Assembly (NCBI GenBank): GCA_045126355.1
Contig: JBGVOE010000065.1
Span: 19,990-83,989 of the forward strand
Reading direction: 5' to 3'
Source: CAZSIA01 sp045126355
GTDB taxonomy: Bacteria; Bacillota_I; Bacilli_A; Acholeplasmatales; Anaeroplasmataceae
Length of the DNA stretch: 64,000 bases
Shown piece after piece: positions 52,477-60,135 of this stretch (the stretch's first letter is position 1; each line of letters begins with the position of its first letter). The translations under genes were made by a program, and so were the position numbers. Below the pieces are notes generated by a model. It searched no databases. It worked only from the letters and a program-made list of their open reading frames with translations, and was not told the origin of the DNA.

Positions 52477-54549
52477 ATGAATTCTAATTATTTAATAGAA
52501 GAATATGGGTTTTATCTTTTTAATGATGAAGTAATGAAAAGTAGAATTCCAGAGGAAACTTATAATGCTTTCCATAAAGCACTTTTAAATAAAGAATCAA
52601 TGAGCAAAGATATCGCAACCATTATAGCTAAAGCGATGAAAGAGTGGGCTATTGAAAAAGGAGCTACTCACTTTACTCATTGGTTTACACCCTTAAATGG
52701 AAAAACAGCAGAAAAACATGATGCATTTTTAGAATTAGATGGTGATAAACCTATTTTAGAATTTAGTGGTAAATTATTACGAAAAGGTGAACCTGATGCT
52801 TCAAGTTTTCCAACTGGAGGCTTAAGAGCTACCTTTGAAGCAAGAGGGTATACTGCATGGGATACTACATCTCCAGCTTTTGTAAAAAATCATACACTAT
52901 ATATTCCAACTCTTTTCTGTTCTTATACAGGAGAAGCATTAGACCATAAAACACCACTACTGAAATCATGTGAAGTTTTAAATAAAGAAGCAGTAAGATT
53001 GTTAAAACTATTAAATGTGGAAGTTGAAAATGTTGAAAGCTTTGTTGGAAGTGAACAAGAGTATTTCTTAGTTTTAGAAGAATACTATAAAAAAAGATTA
53101 GATTTAAAATTCACTGGTAGAACTTTATTTGGCTTACCTGCGCCAAAAGGTCAAGAATTAGAAGACCATTATTTTGGTAGTATTAAAACTAAAGTTGCCG
53201 CCTTTATGCAAGATTTAGACCGCGAATTATGGAAATATGGAGTACCTTCAAAAACTAAACATAATGAAACAGCACCTGCACAACATGAAATTGCTTGTAT
53301 CTATCGTAATGCTAATATTACAACAGATAATAACAATTTAGTTATGCAATTAGCTCAAGATATTGCACAAAAACATGGACTTCGCTGTCTTCTTCATGAA
53401 AAACCATTTGCTGGAATCAATGGTTCAGGTAAACACAACAACTGGAGTGTTATGACAAATACAGGTGTTAATTTATTTAAACCTGGATCTGATCCTATGA
53501 ATAATACCCTATTTTTAGCAAGCTTGGCTTGTGTAATTAAAGGTGTTCATGAATACGCTGATTTATTAAGTTTAAGTATCGCAAGTGCTAGTAACGACCT
53601 ACGTTTAGGTGGTAATGAAGCCCCTCCAGCAATTATTTCTTTATTCTTAGGTGAAGAATTAGAAATGGTTATAAATGCTTTATTAGAAGATAAGAAAATC
53701 TCTGGTAAAGTTAAAAACAGATTCCAAACAGGTGTTAATGTTGTATTTGATTTTGCTAAAGATAATACTGATAGAAATAGAACAAGTCCATTTGCCTTTA
53801 CTGGTAATAAATTTGAATTCCGTGGTGTTGGTTCTAGTCAATCAATCGCTACAGTAAATACAATGTTAAACTCTATCTTAGCTTATGAAATGAAGGAAAT
53901 GAGTGATTTAATAGCTAGTGGAAAAGATCTATTTGAAGTTATAAAATTATTTATTTCAGAACATAAAGATATTTTGTTTGGTGGCGATGGCTATTCACGT
54001 GCTTGGGAAGTAGAAGCTAAAAAACGAGGTTTATCTAATTTAAATAATACAGTTGATGCATTAGCTACATTTAAGAATAATAAAATGCGTAAAATGTTAA
54101 TAGACTTAGGAATCTTTAGTGAAGTTGAATTAGATTCTCGTTATGATGTACTATTAGATAGTTACGCAAAAACAATTCATGTCGAATCAGTTACAGCTAT
54201 TAAAATGGTAAAAAGCGAAATATATCCTGCCGCAGTTAAATATTTAGGTAGTATTAGTGATATCGTTAATAGTTTAATAAATAACCATATTAATAATGAG
54301 TTTGTATTAGAAGATGCTATTAAGTTATCTGAATTATTACAAAATACAAAACGCGTTGTTGTTTTATTAGAACATGAAGTAGCAACTGTTGAAATGGAAG
54401 AAAACTTATTATTAAAAGCTACTTATTATCGTGATAAAATTTTACCAATTATGAATGAATTACGTTCTTATGTTGATATGATGGAAGAAGTTGTTAGTAA
54501 AGATAGCTGGCCTATTCCAACATATACTGATTTATTATTTGGTATTTAA
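52477..54549 (+). CDS. glnN: Glutamine synthetase type III
   Basis: A 690-residue GSIII. Family signatures: GATHFTHWFTPLNGKTAEKHDAF-like region (about 65-90), VGSEQEYFLV (metal-binding Glu), KHNETAPAQHEIACIYRNAN, GINGSGKHNNWSV and the ATP/ammonia region RNRTSPFAFTGNKFEFRGVGS. It makes glutamine from glutamate, ATP and ammonia. Being the last gene of the purine-GMP operon (27 nt after guaA, RBS AGGAGG) suggests it supplies PurL, the one amidotransferase left in this operon. A strong terminator follows. Confidence 0.96.
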   Translation: MNSNYLIEEYGFYLFNDEVMKSRIPEETYNAFHKALLNKESMSKDIATIIAKAMKEWAIEKGATHFTHWFTPLNGKTAEKHDAFLELDGDKPILEFSGKLLRKGEPDASSFPTGGLRATFEARGYTAWDTTSPAFVKNHTLYIPTLFCSYTGEALDHKTPLLKSCEVLNKEAVRLLKLLNVEVENVESFVGSEQEYFLVLEEYYKKRLDLKFTGRTLFGLPAPKGQELEDHYFGSIKTKVAAFMQDLDRELWKYGVPSKTKHNETAPAQHEIACIYRNANITTDNNNLVMQLAQDIAQKHGLRCLLHEKPFAGINGSGKHNNWSVMTNTGVNLFKPGSDPMNNTLFLASLACVIKGVHEYADLLSLSIASASNDLRLGGNEAPPAIISLFLGEELEMVINALLEDKKISGKVKNRFQTGVNVVFDFAKDNTDRNRTSPFAFTGNKFEFRGVGSSQSIATVNTMLNSILAYEMKEMSDLIASGKDLFEVIKLFISEHKDILFGGDGYSRAWEVEAKKRGLSNLNNTVDALATFKNNKMRKMLIDLGIFSEVELDSRYDVLLDSYAKTIHVESVTAIKMVKSEIYPAAVKYLGSISDIVNSLINNHINNEFVLEDAIKLSELLQNTKRVVVLLEHEVATVEMEENLLLKATYYRDKILPIMNELRSYVDMMEEVVSKDSWPIPTYTDLLFGI

Positions 54550-54560
54550 TAAATAAATAT

Positions 54561-54604
54561 AACCGCTTATATTCTCATTGACGAGTTTTAATAAGCGGTT
54601 TTTA
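54561..54604 (+). terminator. Terminator of the purine operon
   Basis: AACCGCTTAT (54561-54570) pairs perfectly with ATAAGCGGTT (54591-54600), then TTTT. Ends the transcript running from purE through the glutamine synthetase gene. Confidence 0.92.
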
Positions 54605-54633
54605 TTATGAAAGAAGAAAAACATTAAACTATA

Positions 54634-54760
54634 GTAAAAAGATGCCATGGTGAATGTTATATTGGAATAGTCGGTGTTGTGCGTACACTTGGTAAAAATA
54701 TTCAAAAATAAAAACGAGTTAACTAAAGTTGAAAGTGATTTAATTGATTTTAATAATTAA
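54634..54760 (+). pseudogene. Decayed small gene, possibly YolD-like C-terminus
   Basis: In one frame 54640-54711 reads R-C-H-G-E-C-Y-I-G-I-V-G-V-V-R-T-L-G-K followed by N-I-Q-K and a stop. Shifting by one base near 54707 continues N-K-N-E-L-T-K-V-E-S-D-L-I-D-F-N-N and a stop at 54758-54760. The joined pattern (G-x-V-x-x-x, then D-L-I-D-F) recalls the C-terminus of YolD-like proteins, but the match is weak. No start or RBS remains. Interpreted as a frameshifted remnant. Confidence 0.35.
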
Positions 54761-54861
54761 CCTTAAAAATCACAAAAATTAGTTTGATTTTTGTTACCTG
54801 TAAGCACTTTAATAAGCTTGTTTTTATAATTTTTTTGAAGTTGAATATTTATATATAAAAA

Positions 54862-55004
54862 CAAAACCTCCAAAGAATTCTAGAAAACTAGTCAACTTTA
54901 GAGGCTTTGTCTTTCTGTTTATGAGGTGTATGATTTGTACCAGAAAAAACAGAAATAAACACCATAATTAGTATAACATTTTTTGATGTATGTGCAACAA
55001 ACAT
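54862..55004 (-). ncRNA. Possible minus-strand small transcript or 38-codon mini-gene
   Basis: On the minus strand, TTGCAC (plus 54992-54997), 16 nt, TATACT (plus 54970-54975) form a promoter. About 100 nt downstream is a strong terminator: CCTCTAAAG and CTTTGGAGG (plus 54868-54904) around an inner CTAG-TTTT-CTAG, then a T-rich tail. Between them TTTCTGTTT and AAACAGAAA can pair. An ORF of 38 codons runs from ATG (plus 55004) to TAG (plus 54888), with a hydrophobic middle (VILIMVFISVF), but no RBS; an internal ATG at 54965 would be leaderless. So a small RNA or small hydrophobic peptide; neither is proven. Confidence 0.4.
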
Positions 55005-55010
55005 TTGTTA

Positions 55011-55039
55011 TTGACATTCAGATACTATAGAATTAAAAT
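55011..55039 (+). promoter_or_regulatory. Promoter of the SAM-I riboswitch transcript
   Basis: TTGACA (55011-55016), 17 nt, TAAAAT (55034-55039). The start near 55046 coincides with the 5' arm of riboswitch helix P1. Confidence 0.88.
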
Positions 55040-55044
55040 AAAAT

Positions 55045-55182
55045 TACCATAAAGAGAAGACGAGAGACAAGCTCTATGACTCTTCAGCAACCTACCAATT
55101 AGGCAAGGTGCTAAAGCTTGAATGATGGGAGATATAGTAATAGTAGATACACTCCTATCATTTTCGATGGGAGTTTTTTTTC
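55045..55182 (+). promoter_or_regulatory. SAM-I (S-box) riboswitch with terminator
   Basis: Conserved aptamer blocks in order: AAAGAGAAGACGAGAGAC (about 55051-55068), TATGACTCTTCAGCAACCT (about 55075-55093) and AAGGTGCTAAAGC (about 55105-55117), then GATGGGAGATATAG. They match the yitJ-type S-box closely. P1 pairs TACCATA (55045-55051) with TATAGTA (55133-55139), one mismatch. The terminator is ACTCCTATC (55151-55159) with GATGGGAGT (55166-55174) and a T-run. SAM binding should stop transcription; methionine shortage should switch on the downstream gene. Confidence 0.93.
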
Positions 55183-55204
55183 TATCTCTAATATGGTAGA
55201 AAGA
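55131..55204 (+). repeat. Direct repeat copy A: riboswitch expression platform
   Basis: 74 nt from GATATAGTAATAGTAGATAC to ATATGGTAGAAAGA, containing the SAM-I terminator and the start of the gene's 5' region. It is nearly identical to copy B at 55964-56035. Confidence 0.92.
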
Positions 55205-55212
55205 GGAGAAAA

Positions 55213-55869
55213 ATGAAAATATTATTACACATGCCTCATACAAAATTGAGGCTTCCAAAAATCTTTTACAGAGGTTTATTAATTGATAAGAATGAACTAA
55301 ACAAATACAATTTAATAATGAGTGATGTAGGAGTTGACGAATTATTTAAAGGTATTAAAGCTTATAAAATTCAACCAAAATATTCTAGGCTTTATTGTGA
55401 TGTGGAAAAATTTAAAGATGATAATTTAGAAATTATGAGTAAGTTTGGTCAAGGCGTTATATATACACATACTTTTAATCAAATTAGATTTCATGAACAT
55501 GATGAAAAATACAAAAGAAAGGTATTTAAGTACTATAATCAATATCACAAGAAATTAGATAGATTAGTAAAAAGACTATTGAAAAAAGATGATACTTTAT
55601 TAATTATTGATTGTCACAGTTATTCAGATAAATTAGCATCTCAATTTGAATCTGGACCATTTCCTGATATATGCATTGGAGTAGAAGAAAACTATTATGA
55701 TCAAGAAATTTTAGATTCTATTATTTTGAAAATAAAAGAATTAGGTTATACATATGAAATTAATTCCCCTTATAAAGGAAGTATTATTCCAAACATTGTT
55801 TATAAAGGTAAGGTTAAGGGAAAGGTTATTTCGATAATGCTAGAAATAAATAAAAGAATTTATTTGTAG
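55213..55869 (+). CDS. N-formylglutamate amidohydrolase family protein
   Basis: A 218-residue zinc-dependent amidohydrolase of the FGase/HutG-like group. The motif order fits: HMPHTK at the N-terminus (first His), DVGVDELF, SRLYCDVEKF, GQGVIYTHTF, YHKKLDRLVKRL and LIIDCHSYSDKL (His in D-C-H-S). Known members cleave N-formylglutamate or related N-acyl amino acids in histidine and other pathways. It lies directly under a SAM-I riboswitch, so its substrate here may belong to methionine or sulfur metabolism rather than histidine; that is inference. ATG 55213 has GAGGAG upstream. Confidence 0.85.
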   Translation: MKILLHMPHTKLRLPKIFYRGLLIDKNELNKYNLIMSDVGVDELFKGIKAYKIQPKYSRLYCDVEKFKDDNLEIMSKFGQGVIYTHTFNQIRFHEHDEKYKRKVFKYYNQYHKKLDRLVKRLLKKDDTLLIIDCHSYSDKLASQFESGPFPDICIGVEENYYDQEILDSIILKIKELGYTYEINSPYKGSIIPNIVYKGKVKGKVISIMLEINKRIYL

Positions 55870-55963
55870 AAATGAAAAATATATTAGAAGTAATATGTTA
55901 AATTATGGGAAAATTATATTTTTCTAATATTAATAATATCAGTAATTGATATATGCGGAGGGG

Positions 55964-56035
55964 GATATAGTAATAGTAGATACACTTCTATCATTTTCGA
56001 TACGTGTTTTTGCTATCTCTAATATGGTAGAAAGA
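55964..56035 (+). repeat. Direct repeat copy B: expression platform without aptamer
   Basis: 72 nt. The first 22 nt match copy A exactly, as do CTATCATTTTCGAT and CTATCTCTAATATGGTAGAAAGA. The terminator arm has diverged: ACTTCTATC now faces GATACGTGT, leaving two short stems with an internal loop before TTTTTG. No aptamer precedes it (55870-55963 is AT-rich) and no gene follows: the ATG at 56044 opens only five codons. It may still act as a weak terminator for the amidohydrolase gene. Confidence 0.9.
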
Positions 56036-56170
56036 ATAATAGTATGGATAAAATAGAATAAATAAAATTATTAAATAAGGGAACTAGTTTTTTTTAGTTA
56101 GATTCTTATCGGACATAATTTGTCCTGGTTATTTCAAAAAATAGAAAAGCATAGAACATAAGTAAATAAA

Positions 56171-56231
56171 AAAATGCAGATTAGAAACAAGTCTTATTAG
56201 AACCTTGTATTATCTAACTGCATTTTTTTAT
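56171..56231. terminator. Bidirectional terminator between the amidohydrolase and DUF6994-like genes
   Basis: ATGCAG-A-TTAGA at 56174-56185 pairs with TCTAA-C-TGCAT at 56213-56223; an inner ACAAG/CTTGT stem lies between. A-run on the left, T-run on the right, so it serves the minus-strand gene and also plus-strand transcripts. Confidence 0.88.
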
Positions 56232-56237
56232 TTAAAA

Positions 56238-56984
56238 TTAAAAATTGGATAACTCGTTTTTGATGCGTTCATTTCTTTTTTGAACAAACTCTAGTTGGTT
56301 TTTTATCCATATAAGATATTCTTCAACAGTTTTCGGAAAAGGATTTTTTTTAAAAGGTTTTGTTTTAATCCAAAATTTAACACTATTGTAATCATCAGCA
56401 ACTAAGTCTTGTAGAAGGAAGAAGTCTACATATCCTTTGAAATCAATAAATAGATCAAAGAATTCTTTATTTCTTAATAAAGTATCGTATAATGGGCTTT
56501 CTTCATTGATATAATATTTTCTGATACATTCTAATGTTAAATCAAATCTATCGATAATATAAGGATTACAACCTCTTTTTTGATTAATGCTTCCTATCAT
56601 TTTTGGGAAGATTATAGAACCTCCAATTGTATATGATTTTCTCGTATATTCTTCGATAAAATTTTTATAATCTGGTAAGAAATCCATTACTTTTTTAATC
56701 ATTGGTCTATATTTATTGTATCTAAAACTAGATATTATTGAATCACTGCCAAAATTAAAATTTTTCCAACTTAAATATTTTGTTTTAGTTGTTTCATTTA
56801 ATTTCAAAAATTCGCCATTAGGTAATTGTTTACTCCAAATCAATTTGTGATAAAGTTTTAAAGTTTTACTTTCGGAATCAGGATCTACAAATACACCTCC
56901 CATTTCATCATTCCAATGCATTTTCCAAAAATTTGGAGTATCTGTTGTAAAATCAAAATCTACATTTATTTTAAATTTTTCCAT
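56238..56984 (-). CDS. DUF6994-like protein of unknown function
   Basis: A 248-residue soluble protein on the minus strand. Early residues F-D-F-T-T-D-T-P and D-P-D-S-E-S-K-T-L-K-L-Y-H-K-L-I-W-S-K-Q followed by LPNG match the pattern I associate with the DUF6994 family. The middle has GGSIIFPKMIGSINQKRG and DRFDLTLECIRKYY. No enzymatic motif can be named. A single gene with no convincing RBS; the 281 nt between it and hsdM are AT-rich and hold only promoters. Confidence 0.75.
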   Translation of the reverse strand: MEKFKINVDFDFTTDTPNFWKMHWNDEMGGVFVDPDSESKTLKLYHKLIWSKQLPNGEFLKLNETTKTKYLSWKNFNFGSDSIISSFRYNKYRPMIKKVMDFLPDYKNFIEEYTRKSYTIGGSIIFPKMIGSINQKRGCNPYIIDRFDLTLECIRKYYINEESPLYDTLLRNKEFFDLFIDFKGYVDFFLLQDLVADDYNSVKFWIKTKPFKKNPFPKTVEEYLIWIKNQLEFVQKRNERIKNELSNF

Positions 56985-57227
56985 ATTTCGATTATAGCAT
57001 TAATATTAAAAAATAGAAATATTTTTAAATGTTTAAGAATGATATTTCAAACTAATGTTAAACTTTTTTTTCTAACATATTAAATATAGTATCCACTTTT
57101 ACCATATATTTCTATTATGTTATTTATATTGCAACTAAAGTTTTTATAAAATAACTAATTTATCTTTAAAATTTATTTGTTGTAATGACTTTTTGTTGCA
57201 AAAAAGTCTAAAAAATATAACAAATTA

Positions 57228-57236
57228 TGATATAAT
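57228..57236 (+). promoter_or_regulatory. Extended -10 promoter of the hsdMSR operon
   Basis: TGATATAAT (TGN plus TATAAT) 30 nt before the hsdM ATG; no consensus -35. AT-rich sequence precedes it. Confidence 0.6.
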
Positions 57237-57265
57237 TGTTATATGAATTTCTAAGGGGTGTTTTT

Positions 57266-58849
57266 ATGAGTACTAATAGAGAACAAGAAAGAAAAGAATT
57301 ATTTTCATCTATCTGGAAAATTGCAGATAGTTTAAGAGGAGCAGTAGATGGATGGGACTTTAAAAACTATGTATTAGGTTTTATGTTCTATAGATTCATT
57401 TCAGAAAATTTAACTAACTATATCAATGCTGATGAACATAAGTCAGGGAATAAATATTTTAATTATGCTAATCTAACAGATGAAGAAGCAAGTTGTATTA
57501 AAGATGATATGGTACAAGAAAAAGGTTTCTTTATTTTACCATCTGAATTATTTTGTAATGTAGTTAAAAAAGCCTATAACGATGCAAACTTAAACGTTAC
57601 TTTATTTAATGCTTTTAAACACATTGAAGAATCAGCTCAGGGTGCGGCAAGTGAAAAAGATTTTGCTGGTTTATTTAGTGATATTAATGTTAATAATGAA
57701 AAGTTCTTAGGTGCAACAGTAGAAAAAAGAAATAAGAAATTAGCTGATATTCTTTCTGAAATTTCTAAAATGAAGTTAGGTAATTATCAAGAAAACTCAA
57801 TTGACGCCTTTGGTGATGCATATGAGTTCTTAATGAGCATGTATGCTTCTAATGCTGGTAAATCTGGCGGAGAATTCTTTACACCACAAGAAGTATCTAA
57901 TTTATTAACTAGACTTGCAGTTGCTGGTAAAACACAAGTAAATAAAGTATATGACCCAGCTTGTGGATCTGGTTCTTTATTACTTCAAGCTATCAAAGTA
58001 TTAGGTAAAAATAACATTAAAAAGGGATTCTATGGACAAGAAAAGAATCCTACAACATATAACTTATGCAGAATTAATATGTTCTTACATGATATTGATT
58101 ATGATAAATTTTCTATTGCATGTGAGGATACTTTAACTGATCCACAACACTGGGATGATGAACCTTTTGATGTAATAGTTTCTAACCCTCCATATTCAGT
58201 TAAGTGGGATGGTGATGATAATCCATTATTAATTAATGACCAAAGATTTGCTCCTGCTGGTGTATTAGCTCCTAAAGGTAAAGCAGACTTGGCTTTTGTA
58301 ATGCATATGTTAAGTTGGTTATCAACTGATGGTGTTGCTTCAATTGTTTGCTTTCCAGGTATTTTATATAGAGGTGGAGCAGAACAAAAGATTAGAAAAT
58401 ATTTAGTAGATAACAACTTTGTAGATTGTATCATTCAATTACCAGATAACTTATTCTATGGTACATCAATTGCAACATGTATTATGGTATTGAAGAAAAA
58501 TAGAAAAGATACTAATGTATTACTTATAGATGCAAGTAATGAGTTTGAAAAGGTTACAAATAATAACCAGTTAAAAGAACATCATATTCAAAAGATTGTT
58601 AATAAATTTATTAATAGAGAAAACTTAGAAGAAGATAAATATTTCTCTAAATTAGTTAAATATACAGATGTTAAAGATAATAACTATAACTTATCAGTAT
58701 CAACATATGTAGAAAAAGAAGATACAAGAGAAGTTGTAGACATTAAAGTTTTAAATGAAGAAATAAAGAAAATTGTAGCAAGAGAAAATGAATTAAGACT
58801 TTCTATTGATGAAATCATTAAGGACATAGAAGGTGATTCAAATGAGTAA
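57266..58849 (+). CDS. hsdM: Type I restriction-modification methyltransferase subunit
   Basis: About 527 residues. An N-terminal HsdM helical domain (FSSIWKIADSLRGAVDGWDF) is followed by an N6-adenine methylase core: KSGGEFFTPQEVS, SAM motif I YDPACGSGSLLLQAI (about 229-243) and catalytic motif IV VSNPPYS (about 304-310). In complex (M2S) it methylates the recognition site; with HsdR it forms the restriction enzyme. ATG 57266 follows AAGGGGTG; the upstream ATG 57236 overlaps the -10 box region. It overlaps hsdS by 8 nt. Confidence 0.97.
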   Translation: MSTNREQERKELFSSIWKIADSLRGAVDGWDFKNYVLGFMFYRFISENLTNYINADEHKSGNKYFNYANLTDEEASCIKDDMVQEKGFFILPSELFCNVVKKAYNDANLNVTLFNAFKHIEESAQGAASEKDFAGLFSDINVNNEKFLGATVEKRNKKLADILSEISKMKLGNYQENSIDAFGDAYEFLMSMYASNAGKSGGEFFTPQEVSNLLTRLAVAGKTQVNKVYDPACGSGSLLLQAIKVLGKNNIKKGFYGQEKNPTTYNLCRINMFLHDIDYDKFSIACEDTLTDPQHWDDEPFDVIVSNPPYSVKWDGDDNPLLINDQRFAPAGVLAPKGKADLAFVMHMLSWLSTDGVASIVCFPGILYRGGAEQKIRKYLVDNNFVDCIIQLPDNLFYGTSIATCIMVLKKNRKDTNVLLIDASNEFEKVTNNNQLKEHHIQKIVNKFINRENLEEDKYFSKLVKYTDVKDNNYNLSVSTYVEKEDTREVVDIKVLNEEIKKIVARENELRLSIDEIIKDIEGDSNE

Positions 58850-60119
58850 ATTAGATGAATTAATTCAAAAGTTATGTCCCAATGGTGTTGAGTATAAATC
58901 GTTTTATAGTGTTTGCAAATATATAAGAGGCATAACATATAATAAGGCTAATGAAATTACTACAGATATAGGAATTAGAGTTTTAAGAGCTAATAATATC
59001 ACATTATCTTCTAATTTATTGAATTTCGAAGATATGAAATTTGTTTCTAATGAAGTAAGAGTTAAGAAGGAACAATGGTTAAAAAAAGGCGATATTTTAA
59101 TCTGTGCTGGAAGTGGTAGTAAAGAACACATTGGGAAAGTTGCTTATATATTTGATGACATTGATTATACGTTTGGTGGATTTATGGGTGTAATAAGAAC
59201 TAACCAAAATGAATTTAATTCACGTTTCTTATTTCATATTCTCACAAGTGATTTGTTTAAAAAACATTTGCACAAGGTTTCTGGAGCCGCTAGTTCAACT
59301 ATAAATAATATCAATAATGATACGTTTACAAATTTAAGAATACCAGTACCTCCGGTGGAGGTACAATGTGAAATTGTCCGAATATTGGACAGTTTCACAG
59401 AGCTTACAGCAGAGCTTACAGCAGAGCTTACAGCAGAGCTTACAGCTAGAAAACAACAGTATGAATATTATAGAGATTCTTTATTTGATTTTGATACTGA
59501 TGAAGAAGTGGTTAAAGTTAGAGATGTTGTTTTATCTTTAAGCACAGGATTAAATCCGAGAAAAAACTTCAAATTAAATGAAGAAGGTGCAGATTGTTTA
59601 TATGTAACAGGAAAAGAAATATATAATAATAGAATTAACATTTCAATAAGAACAGATAAGATAACAAAGAGTGCAGTTAATTTGATAAATAGAAGAGCAA
59701 AATTACAAGATAATGTTTTATTGTTCGCTAGTACAGGGTGCAGTACTGTTGGTAGGATGGCTGTTGTAGAACATTATGATGGAACATGGAATGTAAGTGA
59801 AACAATGTATTGTATTCAAACAAAGGAAAATACAAATTTAAAATATTTAATGTATTTTCTTTATTCAAGCATAGCAAAAAATCAATATGAGCCATTAATT
59901 TCTAAAGGTACTGTTCCACATTTGAAAGTTTCTGATTTGTTAAATCTTAATATACCTTTACCAACATTGGAAGAACAACAAAGAATAGTAGATGTTTTAG
60001 ATAAATTTGATGCTTACTGTAATGACCTTACACAAGGCTTACCAGCAGAAATAGAATTAAGAAAACAACAATATGAGTATTATAGAGATAAATTATTATC
60101 TTTTAAAGAATTAAAGTAG
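58842..60119 (+). CDS. hsdS: Type I restriction-modification specificity subunit
   Basis: About 425 residues with the two-fold HsdS layout. Target recognition domain 1 (about 10-165) ends at LRIPVPPVEVQCEIVRILDSF. Central conserved helix 1 follows with TAEL repeats and ARKQQYEYYRDSLFDF. Target recognition domain 2 (about 225-370) ends at IPLPTLEEQQRIVDVLDKF, and central helix 2 closes with LRKQQYEYYRDKLLSF. The two conserved regions are near copies, as expected. The number of TAEL repeats sets the distance between the two half-sites in EcoR124-type enzymes. ATG 58842 is chosen because AAGGTGATT precedes it; GTG 58833 lies in that RBS. Confidence 0.96.
   Translation: MSKLDELIQKLCPNGVEYKSFYSVCKYIRGITYNKANEITTDIGIRVLRANNITLSSNLLNFEDMKFVSNEVRVKKEQWLKKGDILICAGSGSKEHIGKVAYIFDDIDYTFGGFMGVIRTNQNEFNSRFLFHILTSDLFKKHLHKVSGAASSTINNINNDTFTNLRIPVPPVEVQCEIVRILDSFTELTAELTAELTAELTARKQQYEYYRDSLFDFDTDEEVVKVRDVVLSLSTGLNPRKNFKLNEEGADCLYVTGKEIYNNRINISIRTDKITKSAVNLINRRAKLQDNVLLFASTGCSTVGRMAVVEHYDGTWNVSETMYCIQTKENTNLKYLMYFLYSSIAKNQYEPLISKGTVPHLKVSDLLNLNIPLPTLEEQQRIVDVLDKFDAYCNDLTQGLPAEIELRKQQYEYYRDKLLSFKELK
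59400..59447 (+). repeat. Four 12-bp tandem repeats (TAEL-coding) in hsdS
   Basis: Unit GAGCTTACAGCA is present at 59400-59411, 59412-59423 and 59424-59435; the fourth, 59436-59447, differs only in its last base. Because 12 is a multiple of 3, gain or loss keeps the frame and adds or removes one TAEL in the linker helix. Confidence 0.97.
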
Positions 60120-60135
60120 TAAAGGGGTGATTTAT

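Noticed and set aside
55025..55258. 77-residue minus-strand ORF over the riboswitch
   Set aside because: It is the antisense of the SAM-I aptamer, terminator and the start of the amidohydrolase gene; no RBS.
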